Source of the DNA: Novosphingobium resinovorum | Lineage (GTDB): Bacteria; Pseudomonadota; Alphaproteobacteria; Sphingomonadales; Sphingomonadaceae | Direction of reading: 5' to 3' | DNA: 64,000 nt | Assembly: GCF_027922145.1 (NCBI RefSeq) | Contig: NZ_BSFC01000025.1 | Coordinates: forward strand, 1 to 64,000 | Part shown: positions 32,989 to 41,111 of the stretch, piece after piece | Layout of the letters: each line of letters begins with the position of its first letter | How positions within the stretch are numbered: position 1 is the first letter of the stretch | Position numbers and translations under genes: made by a program | The notes under the pieces: model-generated | The model's input: only the letters and a program-made list of their open reading frames with translations | Database searches by the model: none | What the model was told of the DNA's origin: nothing

Positions 32989-33765
32989 TCATATTGACAG
33001 CCCGCCTTCCACGGGGATGACCGAGCCGGTCACGTAGGCACCCGCGCGCGAGGCGAGGTAGATCGCGGTGCCGGCCAGATCCTCGGGCGTGCCGACCCGG
33101 CCGCGCGGCACCATGCCCTCGACCATCGTGCGCATCTCGTCCGAGGTGATGACCGTCATCTCGGATTCGAAGAAGCCCGGCGCAATGACGTTGGCGGTGA
33201 TGTGTTCGCGCCCCAGCCGCTTGGCGAGGCCCTTGGCGAGCCAGTGGATCGCGCCCTTGGACGCCTGGTAGGCGTAGTTTTCCTTGGGTCCGACCTTGAG
33301 CGCGCCGACCGAACCGATGTTGATGACCGTCGCGGGGCGCTGCGCTGTGCCGCCTGCGCGCAGCAGCGGCAGGAACTTCTGGAGCACGAAGAACGGCGCC
33401 TTCAGGTTGAGGTCGATGACCGTGTCCCAGGCGTCCTCGCCCGTCTCGTCGATCGGCGCTTCGGCCATCGTGCCGGCGTTGTTGACCAGGATGTGCAGCG
33501 CGCTTTCCTGCGCGCCGATCGTCGCCACCAGCGCGTCGATGCCGGGCAGGGTCGCCAAGTCGGCGGCGAGACCGATGCAGGTGCCGCCGGTGGCCGCGCC
33601 GATGTCTGCGGCGGCGGCGAGAATATTGGCTTCGGTGCGTGCGCAGATATAGACCTTGGCGCCCGCGGCGGCGAGGCCGGTGGCGATGTGCCGGCCGATA
33701 CCTGTCGATCCGCCGGTGACGAGGGCGATGCGGCCCTCGACCGAAAACAGCTCGGTGACGTTCAT
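32989..33765 (-). CDS. Short-chain dehydrogenase/reductase
   Basis: 258 residues, classical SDR: VTGGSTGIGRHIA, ARTEAN after beta-2 (Arg suggests NADP(H)), NNAG, SVGALKVGPKENYAYQASK with Ser, Tyr and Lys. FESEMTVITSDEMRTMVEGMVPRGRVGTPEDLAG follows. It resembles the SDR at 46087 (gluconate-5-dehydrogenase-like plan, both starting LFS..GR.ALVTGG). It overlaps the upstream hydrolase by four bases and ends the extradiol/hydrolase operon. Confidence 0.85.
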   Translation of the reverse strand: MNVTELFSVEGRIALVTGGSTGIGRHIATGLAAAGAKVYICARTEANILAAAADIGAATGGTCIGLAADLATLPGIDALVATIGAQESALHILVNNAGTMAEAPIDETGEDAWDTVIDLNLKAPFFVLQKFLPLLRAGGTAQRPATVINIGSVGALKVGPKENYAYQASKGAIHWLAKGLAKRLGREHITANVIAPGFFESEMTVITSDEMRTMVEGMVPRGRVGTPEDLAGTAIYLASRAGAYVTGSVIPVEGGLSI

Positions 33766-34502
33766 GCCGCCACCTTGCCTTCGGCGATCGCGAGGATCAG
33801 GTCGACCGTACCTTCGGGGTCGCCGACGAGCAGCGCATGGTCCCCCGGGTGGTCGTGGATCGTCCAGCCGAGCGCGCGGGCGCGATCGTGCATGGCGGTC
33901 ATTACCGTCACTGCGGCGGCGATGTAGTCGACCGGCTGGGCGATCGTCTCGGCGCCGACCGGGATCAGGCAGGCGGTCGCTTTCATCGGCTGGTCCGAAA
34001 GGTTGTCGAGCAGCCACTTCTCGCGCTCGGGCGCCATCAGGTGGGGGTGCTCCTTGGCGGCGGCGCGCTGCATTTCGTGGACGCCCGACCCGATCGGGCC
34101 CTCGCCGGCGTCGAGCATGGCATCGAGGCCCGCCAGTTGCTCCTCGGGCACGTAGCCCATCAGTGAGGCGATCCGTTCGCCCGAATGAGGGACGATCGCG
34201 TCGAGGTAGATAACTTTCGCCACCCGGTCGCCCACTTGCGCCAGCACGCCCGGCGCCACGGTGCCGGCATAGCTGTGCGCGACGACCACGACGTCGTGCA
34301 GGTCCTCGAACCGGAAGACGTTGACGATGTCCTGAACGTGGGTGGCATTGCCCACTTCGCGGCCGATCAGGTGCTCGCGCTCGCCGAAGCCGGTGAACGT
34401 GGGGGTCAGCACGCGATGGCCGTTGGCTTCCAGCAGTTCGCGGACGAATTTCCAGGTCCAGCCGCCCATGCCGCCGCCGTGGAGAAGTACGAATGTGGTC
34501 AT
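33762..34502 (-). CDS. Alpha/beta hydrolase, methylesterase/hydroxynitrile-lyase-like
   Basis: 246 residues. FVLLHGGGMGGWTWKFVRELLEANGHRVLTPTFTGFGER is the family N-terminus, the nucleophile is Ser in VVAHSYAGTV, and the His lies in HDHPGDHALLVGDPEG. The plan resembles plant methylesterases, hydroxynitrile lyases and bacterial esterases. It sits 5 bp after the extradiol dioxygenase stop, so hydrolysis of a ring-cleavage product or an ester is likely. A methyl-ester substrate would pair with the SABATH methyltransferase, but this is speculation. Confidence 0.82.
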   Translation of the reverse strand: MTTFVLLHGGGMGGWTWKFVRELLEANGHRVLTPTFTGFGEREHLIGREVGNATHVQDIVNVFRFEDLHDVVVVAHSYAGTVAPGVLAQVGDRVAKVIYLDAIVPHSGERIASLMGYVPEEQLAGLDAMLDAGEGPIGSGVHEMQRAAAKEHPHLMAPEREKWLLDNLSDQPMKATACLIPVGAETIAQPVDYIAAAVTVMTAMHDRARALGWTIHDHPGDHALLVGDPEGTVDLILAIAEGKVAA

Positions 34503-34507
34503 GGCGC

Positions 34508-35467
34508 TCAGGCCTCCGCTGGTTGTTCGGTGTTCTGGATGAATTCGGGGAAGGGGTCTGGCCCCCACAGGAACATGCTGTCTTCGGGTGCGTGGTTCGC
34601 GGCCGGCCAATCGACGTCGTGGGGGATGAAGTCGATGTCGGCGGAATATTCGCTGAAGCTGCCCCAGGGGTCGCGCACGTAGAAGAAGTAATTGGCGCCG
34701 AGCACATGCTGGCCCACGCCCCAATTCGGACCATAGCCCGCACGCGCCATCGTCGCGCCGCCCAGGCCCACTTCCTGAACCGAGCCGACGTCCCAGCTAT
34801 TGTGATGCATCCCGCGCCGGTCCGACAGCACGAGCGCGAGAAGGTGGTGGTCGCTGCCGTGGGCGCCGTGCAGGAAGGCGACCGCAGGCTCGCTCTTGTC
34901 CGACAGGCGCAGGCCCAGCGTCCTTTCGTAGTAGTTGATCGCGGCGTTCACGTCGGTGGTGAAGATCGCGAAGTGCGACAGGCGGCGCGGGTGGACCGGC
35001 GGGGCCTTGCTGTTGGGGATCGCGCCCGACTTGCCCGGTTCTGAACTGACGAACGAGAAGCGGCTCTTTTCGTGCGGGGTCGTTTTGTCGGCCACGCGCA
35101 CATTCACCGGCAGTCCGTCGAAGCTCTCGAACCAGATGCCGTTGGAATCGGCGCTGGTCGGGGCGTCGGTGAAAGTCACGCCGCATCCTTCGAGGCGGGC
35201 GCGGAAGGCGTCGATCTCGTCCTCGTAGACACCGAAGCTGAGGTAGCGCAGCTTGCGCCCGCCGGTGCCCGCGGTCACGATCGCCCAGCGATGTGGATCG
35301 CCCTTGGCGTACAGTTCGAGGGCGCCGTCCCGGTCGCGCACGTCGAGCCCGAACAGCGTGTAGAACGTGCGCGCGTCTTCGAGGTCGGGGACCTCGATCG
35401 CGAAGTGGTCGATTGAATGGACGCCCAGCGCCCCTGCCCGCCGCCCGCCCTTGCTCATTTCACTCAT
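34508..35467 (-). CDS. Type I extradiol ring-cleavage dioxygenase (two-domain VOC)
   Basis: 319 residues with two VOC modules. In the C-terminal module the expected Fe(II) ligands are His165 (RLSHFAIF), His221 or His222 (GMHHNSWDV) and Glu273 (SFSEYSAD). The spacing, about 57 then 51, is like BphC-type enzymes. It cleaves catechols beside the hydroxyls with O2. ATG 35467 is chosen because GGAGG precedes it; a longer frame begins at 35524. It is flanked by a fumarylacetoacetase-fold protein and an alpha/beta hydrolase, a classic meta-cleavage context. Confidence 0.87.
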   Translation of the reverse strand: MSEMSKGGRRAGALGVHSIDHFAIEVPDLEDARTFYTLFGLDVRDRDGALELYAKGDPHRWAIVTAGTGGRKLRYLSFGVYEDEIDAFRARLEGCGVTFTDAPTSADSNGIWFESFDGLPVNVRVADKTTPHEKSRFSFVSSEPGKSGAIPNSKAPPVHPRRLSHFAIFTTDVNAAINYYERTLGLRLSDKSEPAVAFLHGAHGSDHHLLALVLSDRRGMHHNSWDVGSVQEVGLGGATMARAGYGPNWGVGQHVLGANYFFYVRDPWGSFSEYSADIDFIPHDVDWPAANHAPEDSMFLWGPDPFPEFIQNTEQPAEA

Positions 35468-35528
35468 CCCGTCCTCCACAGCCGGGGCGGGCAGCGCCGT
35501 TCCGCTGCCCGCCGCCACGATCATCCCG

Positions 35529-36380
35529 TCAGCCTGCCTTGATCGGACTGACCAGCAGGCCGATCTTCTCGATCTCCACCTCGCACACGTCGCCGTCCTT
35601 CATAAACAGCGGCGGCGTGCGGGCCAGGCCGATGCCCGAAGGCGTACCCATCACCAGCACGTCGCCTGCTTCGAGCGTGAAGCAGGTCGACAGCAGCGCG
35701 ACCGTATCGACCACGTCGAACACCATGTCTGATGTATTCGCGCTCTGCACCACCTGGCCGTTGAGCCGCGTCTCGATCTTGAGACCGGCGCCGCCTGCGG
35801 GCAGTTCGTCGGCGGTGACCAGCCAGGGGCCGAAGGCGCCGGTGTCGTCGAAGTTCTTGCCCACCGTCCACTGCGGCGTCTTGAGCTGATAGTCGCGCAC
35901 AGAACCGTCGTTGAACACCGAATAGGCGACGATGTGCGAGAGCGCGTCCTGCCTGGCGATGTCCTTGCCCGCGGTGCCGACGATCGCGACCATTTCGCCT
36001 TCGTAGTCGAGCTGGTCAGAGGTCGGCGGCTTGATGATCGGCGCGCCGTGGCCGATCAGGCTGGAATTGAAGCGACCGAACACGGTCGGAAATTCCGGCA
36101 CCTGGAAGCCGCCTTCGGCCGCGTGGTCCTTGTAGTTGAGGCCGAGGCAGATGATCTTGGGCGCCTTCACCAGCGGCGGCAGGAAAGTCAGCTCCGCTTC
36201 CGCGACCGACTCGCCCTCGGCTGCCACTTTGGCGCCCGCCTGCTGCAGCGAGTCGCCGCCTTTTGCGATCAGCGCATCGATGTCGCTCAGCGCATCGTCA
36301 CCGAACACCACCTTGATTTCGTTGCCGTTCGAGACTGCCAGTCCCGTAATTCCATTCTTGGAAACCTTGGCCAAACGCAT
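35529..36380 (-). CDS. Fumarylacetoacetate hydrolase-family protein
   Basis: 283 residues. GLNYKDHAAE near residue 80, metal ligands Glu127 and Glu129 (LDYEGEM) and Asp158 (VFNDGSVRD), then TPQWTVGKNFDDTGAFGPWLV and LEAGDVLVMGTPSGIG. The family includes hydratases, decarboxylases and C-C hydrolases of meta-cleavage and gentisate routes. It is the first gene of the extradiol operon and is transcribed divergently from the GntR regulator, which probably controls it. Confidence 0.9.
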   Translation of the reverse strand: MRLAKVSKNGITGLAVSNGNEIKVVFGDDALSDIDALIAKGGDSLQQAGAKVAAEGESVAEAELTFLPPLVKAPKIICLGLNYKDHAAEGGFQVPEFPTVFGRFNSSLIGHGAPIIKPPTSDQLDYEGEMVAIVGTAGKDIARQDALSHIVAYSVFNDGSVRDYQLKTPQWTVGKNFDDTGAFGPWLVTADELPAGGAGLKIETRLNGQVVQSANTSDMVFDVVDTVALLSTCFTLEAGDVLVMGTPSGIGLARTPPLFMKDGDVCEVEIEKIGLLVSPIKAG

Positions 36381-36437
36381 GTTTCAATCCTTCTGAAGCC
36401 TCTCCCATCGTGCTGATCGAACGCACACCGGTCAACA

Positions 36438-36451
36438 TGAAATATATTCCG
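36438..36451. promoter_or_regulatory. Shared near-palindrome TGAAATATATTCCG
   Basis: The 14-mer lies between the divergent FAH-family gene (start 36380) and GntR gene (start 36499). It recurs exactly at 47990-48003, upstream of the LuxR/MalT-type regulator. The core GAAATATATTCC is palindromic but for one symmetric mismatch. In this GC-rich DNA it may be an operator or an AT-rich promoter element. Confidence 0.45.
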
Positions 36452-36498
36452 TAAATCAAAATAGACTATTGTGAGTTGCGTCCTAGTTCAAAACTGCT

Positions 36499-37218
36499 AT
36501 GTCTTCAGCGATGACGAAAAAGATCAGCCTGACCGAGCGGGCCTATCGCCAGTTGCGCGACGATCTGCTGACCTGCCGCCTGGTTCCGGGCGAGCGGATC
36601 AACATCAAGGACCTGGCCGAGGTTCGCGGCTTCAGCCTCGGCGCAGTGCGCGAAGCGCTGGCGCGGCTCACCTCCGAAGGTTTCGTCACGCAGGACGACG
36701 CGCGCGGGTTTCGCGCCACGCCTATCTCGATCGCCGATCTGGTGGACCTCGTGCACGTGCGCAGCGACATCGAGGGGCAGTGCCTGCGGCGCGCGATCGC
36801 GGCGGGCGGGCTGGAATGGGAATCGGCGATCGTCAGCGCCGCGCATCGCCTCAGCCGGACGCCCACGCGCGATCCCGAGGATGCCGCCCGGCTCAACGAG
36901 GATTACGCCGAGGCGCACGCCGCGTTCCATCACGCGCTCGTGGCGGCGTGCGACAGCCCCTGGCTGCTGCGCATGCGCGACTGGCTCTATGCCCAGTCCG
37001 AACGCTATCGCTATCTCACCGTGCCGCTGGCGCGGGCCGAGCGCGACCTCGTTCACGAGCATGCCGCCATCGTCGAGGCGGTGCTGGCGCGCGACGCCGA
37101 TCGCGCCGTCGCGCTGCACAACGACCACCTTGCCGCGACCGCGCGCATTCTGATCGACGGGCAGGAACTCCCGCTGCCGGCGTTCGCGCTGCATCTTCCG
37201 CGGGACAAGGTGGCCTGA
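36499..37218 (+). CDS. GntR-family regulator, FadR/FCD type
   Basis: 239 residues. The N-terminal winged helix is SLTERAYRQLRDDLLTCRLVPGERINIKDLAEVRGFSLGAVREALARLTSEGFV. The FCD ligand domain has AFHHALVAACDSPWLLRM and VHEHAAIVEAVLARDADRAVALHNDHL with the metal-binding His residues. FCD regulators respond to organic acids or acyl-CoAs. Divergent placement suggests control of the extradiol/FAH operon. An internal ATG at 36511 (MTKKISL) is an equally plausible start. Confidence 0.88.
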   Translation: MSSAMTKKISLTERAYRQLRDDLLTCRLVPGERINIKDLAEVRGFSLGAVREALARLTSEGFVTQDDARGFRATPISIADLVDLVHVRSDIEGQCLRRAIAAGGLEWESAIVSAAHRLSRTPTRDPEDAARLNEDYAEAHAAFHHALVAACDSPWLLRMRDWLYAQSERYRYLTVPLARAERDLVHEHAAIVEAVLARDADRAVALHNDHLAATARILIDGQELPLPAFALHLPRDKVA

Positions 37219-37225
37219 GCGCATC

Positions 37226-38008
37226 TCAGCGCTGCCGCTGCTGCCCGGTGCCGCCGCCGCTGGCGGGCATCAGCATGTTGCTCATGCCGCCGTCGACCAG
37301 CACGTCGATGCCGCTGATGTGGCCCGCGTGCGGACCGATCAGGAACAGGATCGCATTGGCGACATCCTCGGCCATACCCAGCTTGCGCAGCGCGATGTTG
37401 GCCTCGCGCTGGTCGCGGCGCGACCGGTCCTCGTACCCAGCGGCGGTCATCGGGGTGTAGGTCGGCCCCGGCGAGACGGTGTTGCAGCGAATGCCGTCGG
37501 GGCCCCATTCGATGCAGAACTGGCGCATCAGCATGATGAGCGCGGCCTTGCTCGACGAATAGAAGCCCAATCCCGGCGTCGGCTGCGTGCCCGACATCGA
37601 AGCGGTGGCGACGAACGAACCCCGGCTCGCCTTGAGGTGGGGATGCGCCGCCTTGGCCAGCAGCCAGGTCGAGCGGGTGTTGATCGCGAATATCCGGTCG
37701 AAGTCGTCCGCGGGCTGGTCGATCAGCGCGCCGCCCATGATGATCCCGGCATTGCTGACGACCGCGTCGATCCCGCCCATGTGCGCCAGCGCCGCCGCGA
37801 CGATGCGGTTTCCGCAGTCAGGCTCGGCAAGATCGACGACGCAGCCCGCCGCCGCCGGGCCGATCGCCTCGACCACCGTGCCGAGGTTGCCCGCATCGCG
37901 ATCGGCCAGCAGCACCTGGTGCTCGCCCGGCACGACAACGCCCGCGGCCAGCAGTTCGGCGCAGGCGCGGCCGATGCCGCTTGCCGCACCCGTGATGATT
38001 ACGCGCAT
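37226..38008 (-). CDS. Short-chain dehydrogenase/reductase
   Basis: 260 residues: MRVIITGAASGIGRACAELL with the cofactor loop at the extreme N-terminus, LADRDA after beta-2 (Asp, so NAD(H) likely), SNAG, SMSGTQPTPGLGFYSSSKAAL with Ser and Tyr/Lys, and a C-terminal VDGGMSNMLMP followed by a Gln/Gly-rich tail. The plan matches 3-alpha-hydroxysteroid-dehydrogenase-like SDRs, which lack N-terminal extensions. It lies 40 bp downstream of the acyl-CoA ligase on the same strand and is convergent with the GntR gene. Confidence 0.85.
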   Translation of the reverse strand: MRVIITGAASGIGRACAELLAAGVVVPGEHQVLLADRDAGNLGTVVEAIGPAAAGCVVDLAEPDCGNRIVAAALAHMGGIDAVVSNAGIIMGGALIDQPADDFDRIFAINTRSTWLLAKAAHPHLKASRGSFVATASMSGTQPTPGLGFYSSSKAALIMLMRQFCIEWGPDGIRCNTVSPGPTYTPMTAAGYEDRSRRDQREANIALRKLGMAEDVANAILFLIGPHAGHISGIDVLVDGGMSNMLMPASGGGTGQQRQR

Positions 38009-38048
38009 TCTTTTCTCCCGTGCATCCGCATTGCGTGCAGTTCTCGCA

Positions 38049-39737
38049 TCAGTCTGCCAGCCCCAGTTCGTTCATCAGCGCGGCGCGCAGCTTGAACTTC
38101 TGTATCTTCGACGCCGACATCGGCCATTCGTCGATGAACCGGATATGCCGGGGGACCTTGAACGATGCGAGCCGCTCCTTGACGTAGGCGATCAGTTCTT
38201 CGGGGGCGACCGCGACGTCGCCGTCGCGCTCGACATAGGCGGCGGGAATTTCGGCCAGCCGATCGTCGGGCAGCCCCACCACTTGCGCGAGGCGCACGGC
38301 GGGATGGCCGGCGAGCACGGCTTCCACTTCGGCGGCGGCTACGTTCTCGCCGCCGACCTTGAGCATGTCCTTGAAGCGGCCGTGGAACATGACGTGGCCA
38401 TGGGCGTCGATCGAACCGATGTCGGCGCTGTGATACCACCCGTCGGCGTCGAAGGCCTGGGCGGTCTTTTCCGGATCCTTGTAATAGCCGTCGAACAGGT
38501 TGTAGCCGCGGATAAGGATTTCGCCGCGCTCGTCGGTGCCTTTCCCCTCGCCGGTCTCGGCGTCGACGATCTTCATCTCGATTCCGGCGAGCGGATAGCC
38601 CAGTTTGCGAAAGCCCATTTCGGGGGGCATCGCGTAACCGCCGGTGGTGACGATGCCGGTCGCCTCGGTCATGCCCATCGTGCCGACCTGGACCATGTTC
38701 GGCGCCTTGTCGCGATAGGCCTGGCCCACCCGGTCGGGCATGAAGGCGAAGCAGCTATTCTGCAGGCGGACCGAGGACAAGTCGGCGCTCGCCCAATCGG
38801 GATGAGCGATCATCGCCTGGTGGAAGGTGACGAAGGGCAGGAACATCATCGTGACGCGCTCCTCGCCGATCTGCCGGAGGCTTTCCCCGGCGTCGAAGTG
38901 GGGCTGACCGATGAACGTTCCGCCCACATCCATCGCGCCGAGCATGCACAGCATCGCCGCGATGTGGAACAGCGGCAAGGGCGACCACGCGCGCTCGTCG
39001 CTGCGGAATTCCCAGCGATAGCGAGCAAGGTTCCCGGCTTCGCGCGTCACCGCCTCGTGGCTGAGCAGGCAGCCCTTGGGGTTGGCCGAGGTGCCCGAGG
39101 TGTAGAGGATCATTGCGGTATCGCGCACGCGCACCGTCAGGCGGGTGGCGTGGATGTCCGCCTCGCTCACGTTCTCGACGGCCGCGTCGAACCGGGCCTC
39201 GTCGACGAAGCCGGGCAGGCTGTTGCCACCGAGCATGACGATCCGCCTGAGGCGCGGCGCTTCGGCCAGGTGCAGTTCGCAAGGGTCGGCGGCGGATGCC
39301 ACACCGGGCAGGGCTTCGTTCAGGCGCGTGCCGAAATCGACGTGCTCGCTGACCAAGTCGTTGGTGACGATCGTCGTCAGGTCGGCGTTGTGGGTGACGT
39401 AGGCGACTTCGGGCGCCTTGTAGCGCGCATTCATTAGCACCGACACGGCGCCGAGCATCGCGTTGGCGAACAGCGTTTCGACGAATTCGATGCTGGACGG
39501 CAACAGGATGCCGACATGATCCCCGCGCTTGACCCCCAGTGCTTTCAGCCCGCGCGCGCGGCGCAGCACGCTGGTGACGACCGCGTCGTAGCTCTTGCGC
39601 TCGCCCGGGAAGACCAGCGCCTCCTTGTTTCCCCCCCCGAGGTCCCGGCCGCGCAGCAGCAGGTCGCCCAGCGTCGTTGCCGAAATTCGGATGGCGGCGT
39701 AATCTTCGCCCTCAGTGCCCACCAGTGTCCGCTCCAC
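38049..39737 (-). CDS. AMP-forming acyl-CoA synthetase/ligase
   Basis: 562 residues of the ANL family. The P-loop is MILYTSGTSANPKGCLLSH, the acceptor-side motif is GTMGMTEATGI, and the hinge/adenine contacts are DGWYHSADIGSIDAHGHVMFHGRFKDMLKVGGENV. The C-terminal catalytic Lys region is WPMSASKIQKFKL. It activates a carboxylate to the acyl-CoA with ATP and CoA. It is the likely entry to the beta-oxidation genes read divergently from 39878. A strong regulon site is 55 bp upstream of ATG 39737. Confidence 0.92.
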   Translation of the reverse strand: MERTLVGTEGEDYAAIRISATTLGDLLLRGRDLGGGNKEALVFPGERKSYDAVVTSVLRRARGLKALGVKRGDHVGILLPSSIEFVETLFANAMLGAVSVLMNARYKAPEVAYVTHNADLTTIVTNDLVSEHVDFGTRLNEALPGVASAADPCELHLAEAPRLRRIVMLGGNSLPGFVDEARFDAAVENVSEADIHATRLTVRVRDTAMILYTSGTSANPKGCLLSHEAVTREAGNLARYRWEFRSDERAWSPLPLFHIAAMLCMLGAMDVGGTFIGQPHFDAGESLRQIGEERVTMMFLPFVTFHQAMIAHPDWASADLSSVRLQNSCFAFMPDRVGQAYRDKAPNMVQVGTMGMTEATGIVTTGGYAMPPEMGFRKLGYPLAGIEMKIVDAETGEGKGTDERGEILIRGYNLFDGYYKDPEKTAQAFDADGWYHSADIGSIDAHGHVMFHGRFKDMLKVGGENVAAAEVEAVLAGHPAVRLAQVVGLPDDRLAEIPAAYVERDGDVAVAPEELIAYVKERLASFKVPRHIRFIDEWPMSASKIQKFKLRAALMNELGLAD

Positions 39738-39791
39738 AATGCTCGAGTGTCTGAATGTCCCGCGAGATTGCAGCGACGCCGCACAGGTGCG

Positions 39792-39807
39792 CCTTTCGTC
39801 GGATAGG
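39792..39807. promoter_or_regulatory. Strong candidate regulon site (CCTTTC-N4-GATAGG)
   Basis: 11 of 12 arm positions match. It sits between the divergent acyl-CoA ligase (55 bp) and thiolase (71 bp) genes, so one site could serve both. Confidence 0.65.
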
Positions 39808-39877
39808 TGCGGACAGGCTCGTGCGATCCAACAGCAGGACCACGATACTTCGTGGGATCACTTGTCGGGAATTTACG

Positions 39878-41080
39878 ATGGAAGCCTATATCTACGATCA
39901 CGTGCGCACCCCGCGCGGCAAAGGTCGCCCGGACGGCGCGCTGCACGAAGTCACTTCGGTCGAAATGGCGACGCAACTGCTCAAGGCGCTGCAGGAGCGC
40001 AACGCCCTTGATACCGCGCTGCTCGACGACGTGATCATCGGCATGGCGCAGCCGGTGGGCGAGCAGGGCGGCGTGCTGGCGCGCGCGGCGGTGCTGCAGG
40101 CGGGTTATGCGCAGACCGTGGCGGGCCAGCAGATCCATCGCTTCTGCGCGACCGGGCTGGACGCGGTGAGCCTGATCGCGGCGCAGGTCCATTCGGGCAT
40201 GATCCAGGCCGGCATCGGCGGCGGCGTCGAATCGATGAGCCGCACCACCATGGGCTACGATTCCGGCGCCTGGACCTCGGACCCGGCAGTCGCCTACGGC
40301 AACTATTACGCGCCGCAGGGCATCGGTGCCGACATCATCGCGACGCTGGACGGCTACACCCGCGAGGATGTCGATGCCTTCGCGGTCGAAAGCCAGCGCA
40401 AGGCCGCCCATGCCTGGCAGAACGGCTACTTCGAGAAGTCGATCGTCCCGGTGAAGGACATCCTGGGCAAAGTGCTGCTCGACCATGACGAGCACATGCG
40501 CCCCGGCACGACGCTGGAAAGCCTGGCCAAGCTCAAGCCCGCCTTCGAAGGCTTCGGCAAGGCCGGCTTCGAAGCGGTCGCCAAGGCGCGCTATCCCGAG
40601 ATCGAGGACATCGGCTACGTCCACCACGGCGGCAACAGCTCGGGCATCGTCGATGGTTCTGGGCTGGTGCTGGTGGGCTCGCTGGAGTTCGGCGAGAAGG
40701 CGGGGCTCAAGCCGCGCGGGCGCATCCGCTCCTACGCCAACATCGGCTCGGAACCGACGATCATGCTGACCGCCCCTGCCGCGGTGTCGCGCAAGGCGCT
40801 CAAGGCCGGCGGGATGGAGGCGGGCGACGTCGACCTGTGGGAGCTGAACGAGGCGTTCGCCAGCGTCGTCCTGCGCTACCAGCGCGACATGGACATCCCC
40901 GACGAGCGGATCAACGTCAACGGCGGCGCGATCGCCATGGGCCACCCGCTCGGCGCCACCGGCGCGATGATCCTGGGCACCGTGCTCGACGAGCTGGAAC
41001 GGCGCGATCTCAACACCGGCCTTATCACGCTGTGCGCCGCCAACGGCCTCGGCACCGCCGCCATCATCGAGCGCGTCTGA
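39878..41080 (+). CDS. Acetyl-CoA acetyltransferase (thiolase)
   Basis: 400 residues. The nucleophile is Cys90 in [11 protein letters not shown]. The other catalytic residues are His in [13 protein letters not shown] and Cys in [10 protein letters not shown]. The full length and NEAFASVV motif fit degradative FadA-type thiolases, which split 3-ketoacyl-CoA to acetyl-CoA. ATG 39878 gives [16 protein letters not shown], the family start; a longer frame begins at 39755 without support. First gene of a five-gene beta-oxidation operon. Confidence 0.93.
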   Translation: MEAYIYDHVRTPRGKGRPDGALHEVTSVEMATQLLKALQERNALDTALLDDVIIGMAQPVGEQGGVLARAAVLQAGYAQTVAGQQIHRFCATGLDAVSLIAAQVHSGMIQAGIGGGVESMSRTTMGYDSGAWTSDPAVAYGNYYAPQGIGADIIATLDGYTREDVDAFAVESQRKAAHAWQNGYFEKSIVPVKDILGKVLLDHDEHMRPGTTLESLAKLKPAFEGFGKAGFEAVAKARYPEIEDIGYVHHGGNSSGIVDGSGLVLVGSLEFGEKAGLKPRGRIRSYANIGSEPTIMLTAPAAVSRKALKAGGMEAGDVDLWELNEAFASVVLRYQRDMDIPDERINVNGGAIAMGHPLGATGAMILGTVLDELERRDLNTGLITLCAANGLGTAAIIERV

Positions 41081-41111
41081 GCGCCAACTGACAACCAGAT
41101 CGGGAACACCC

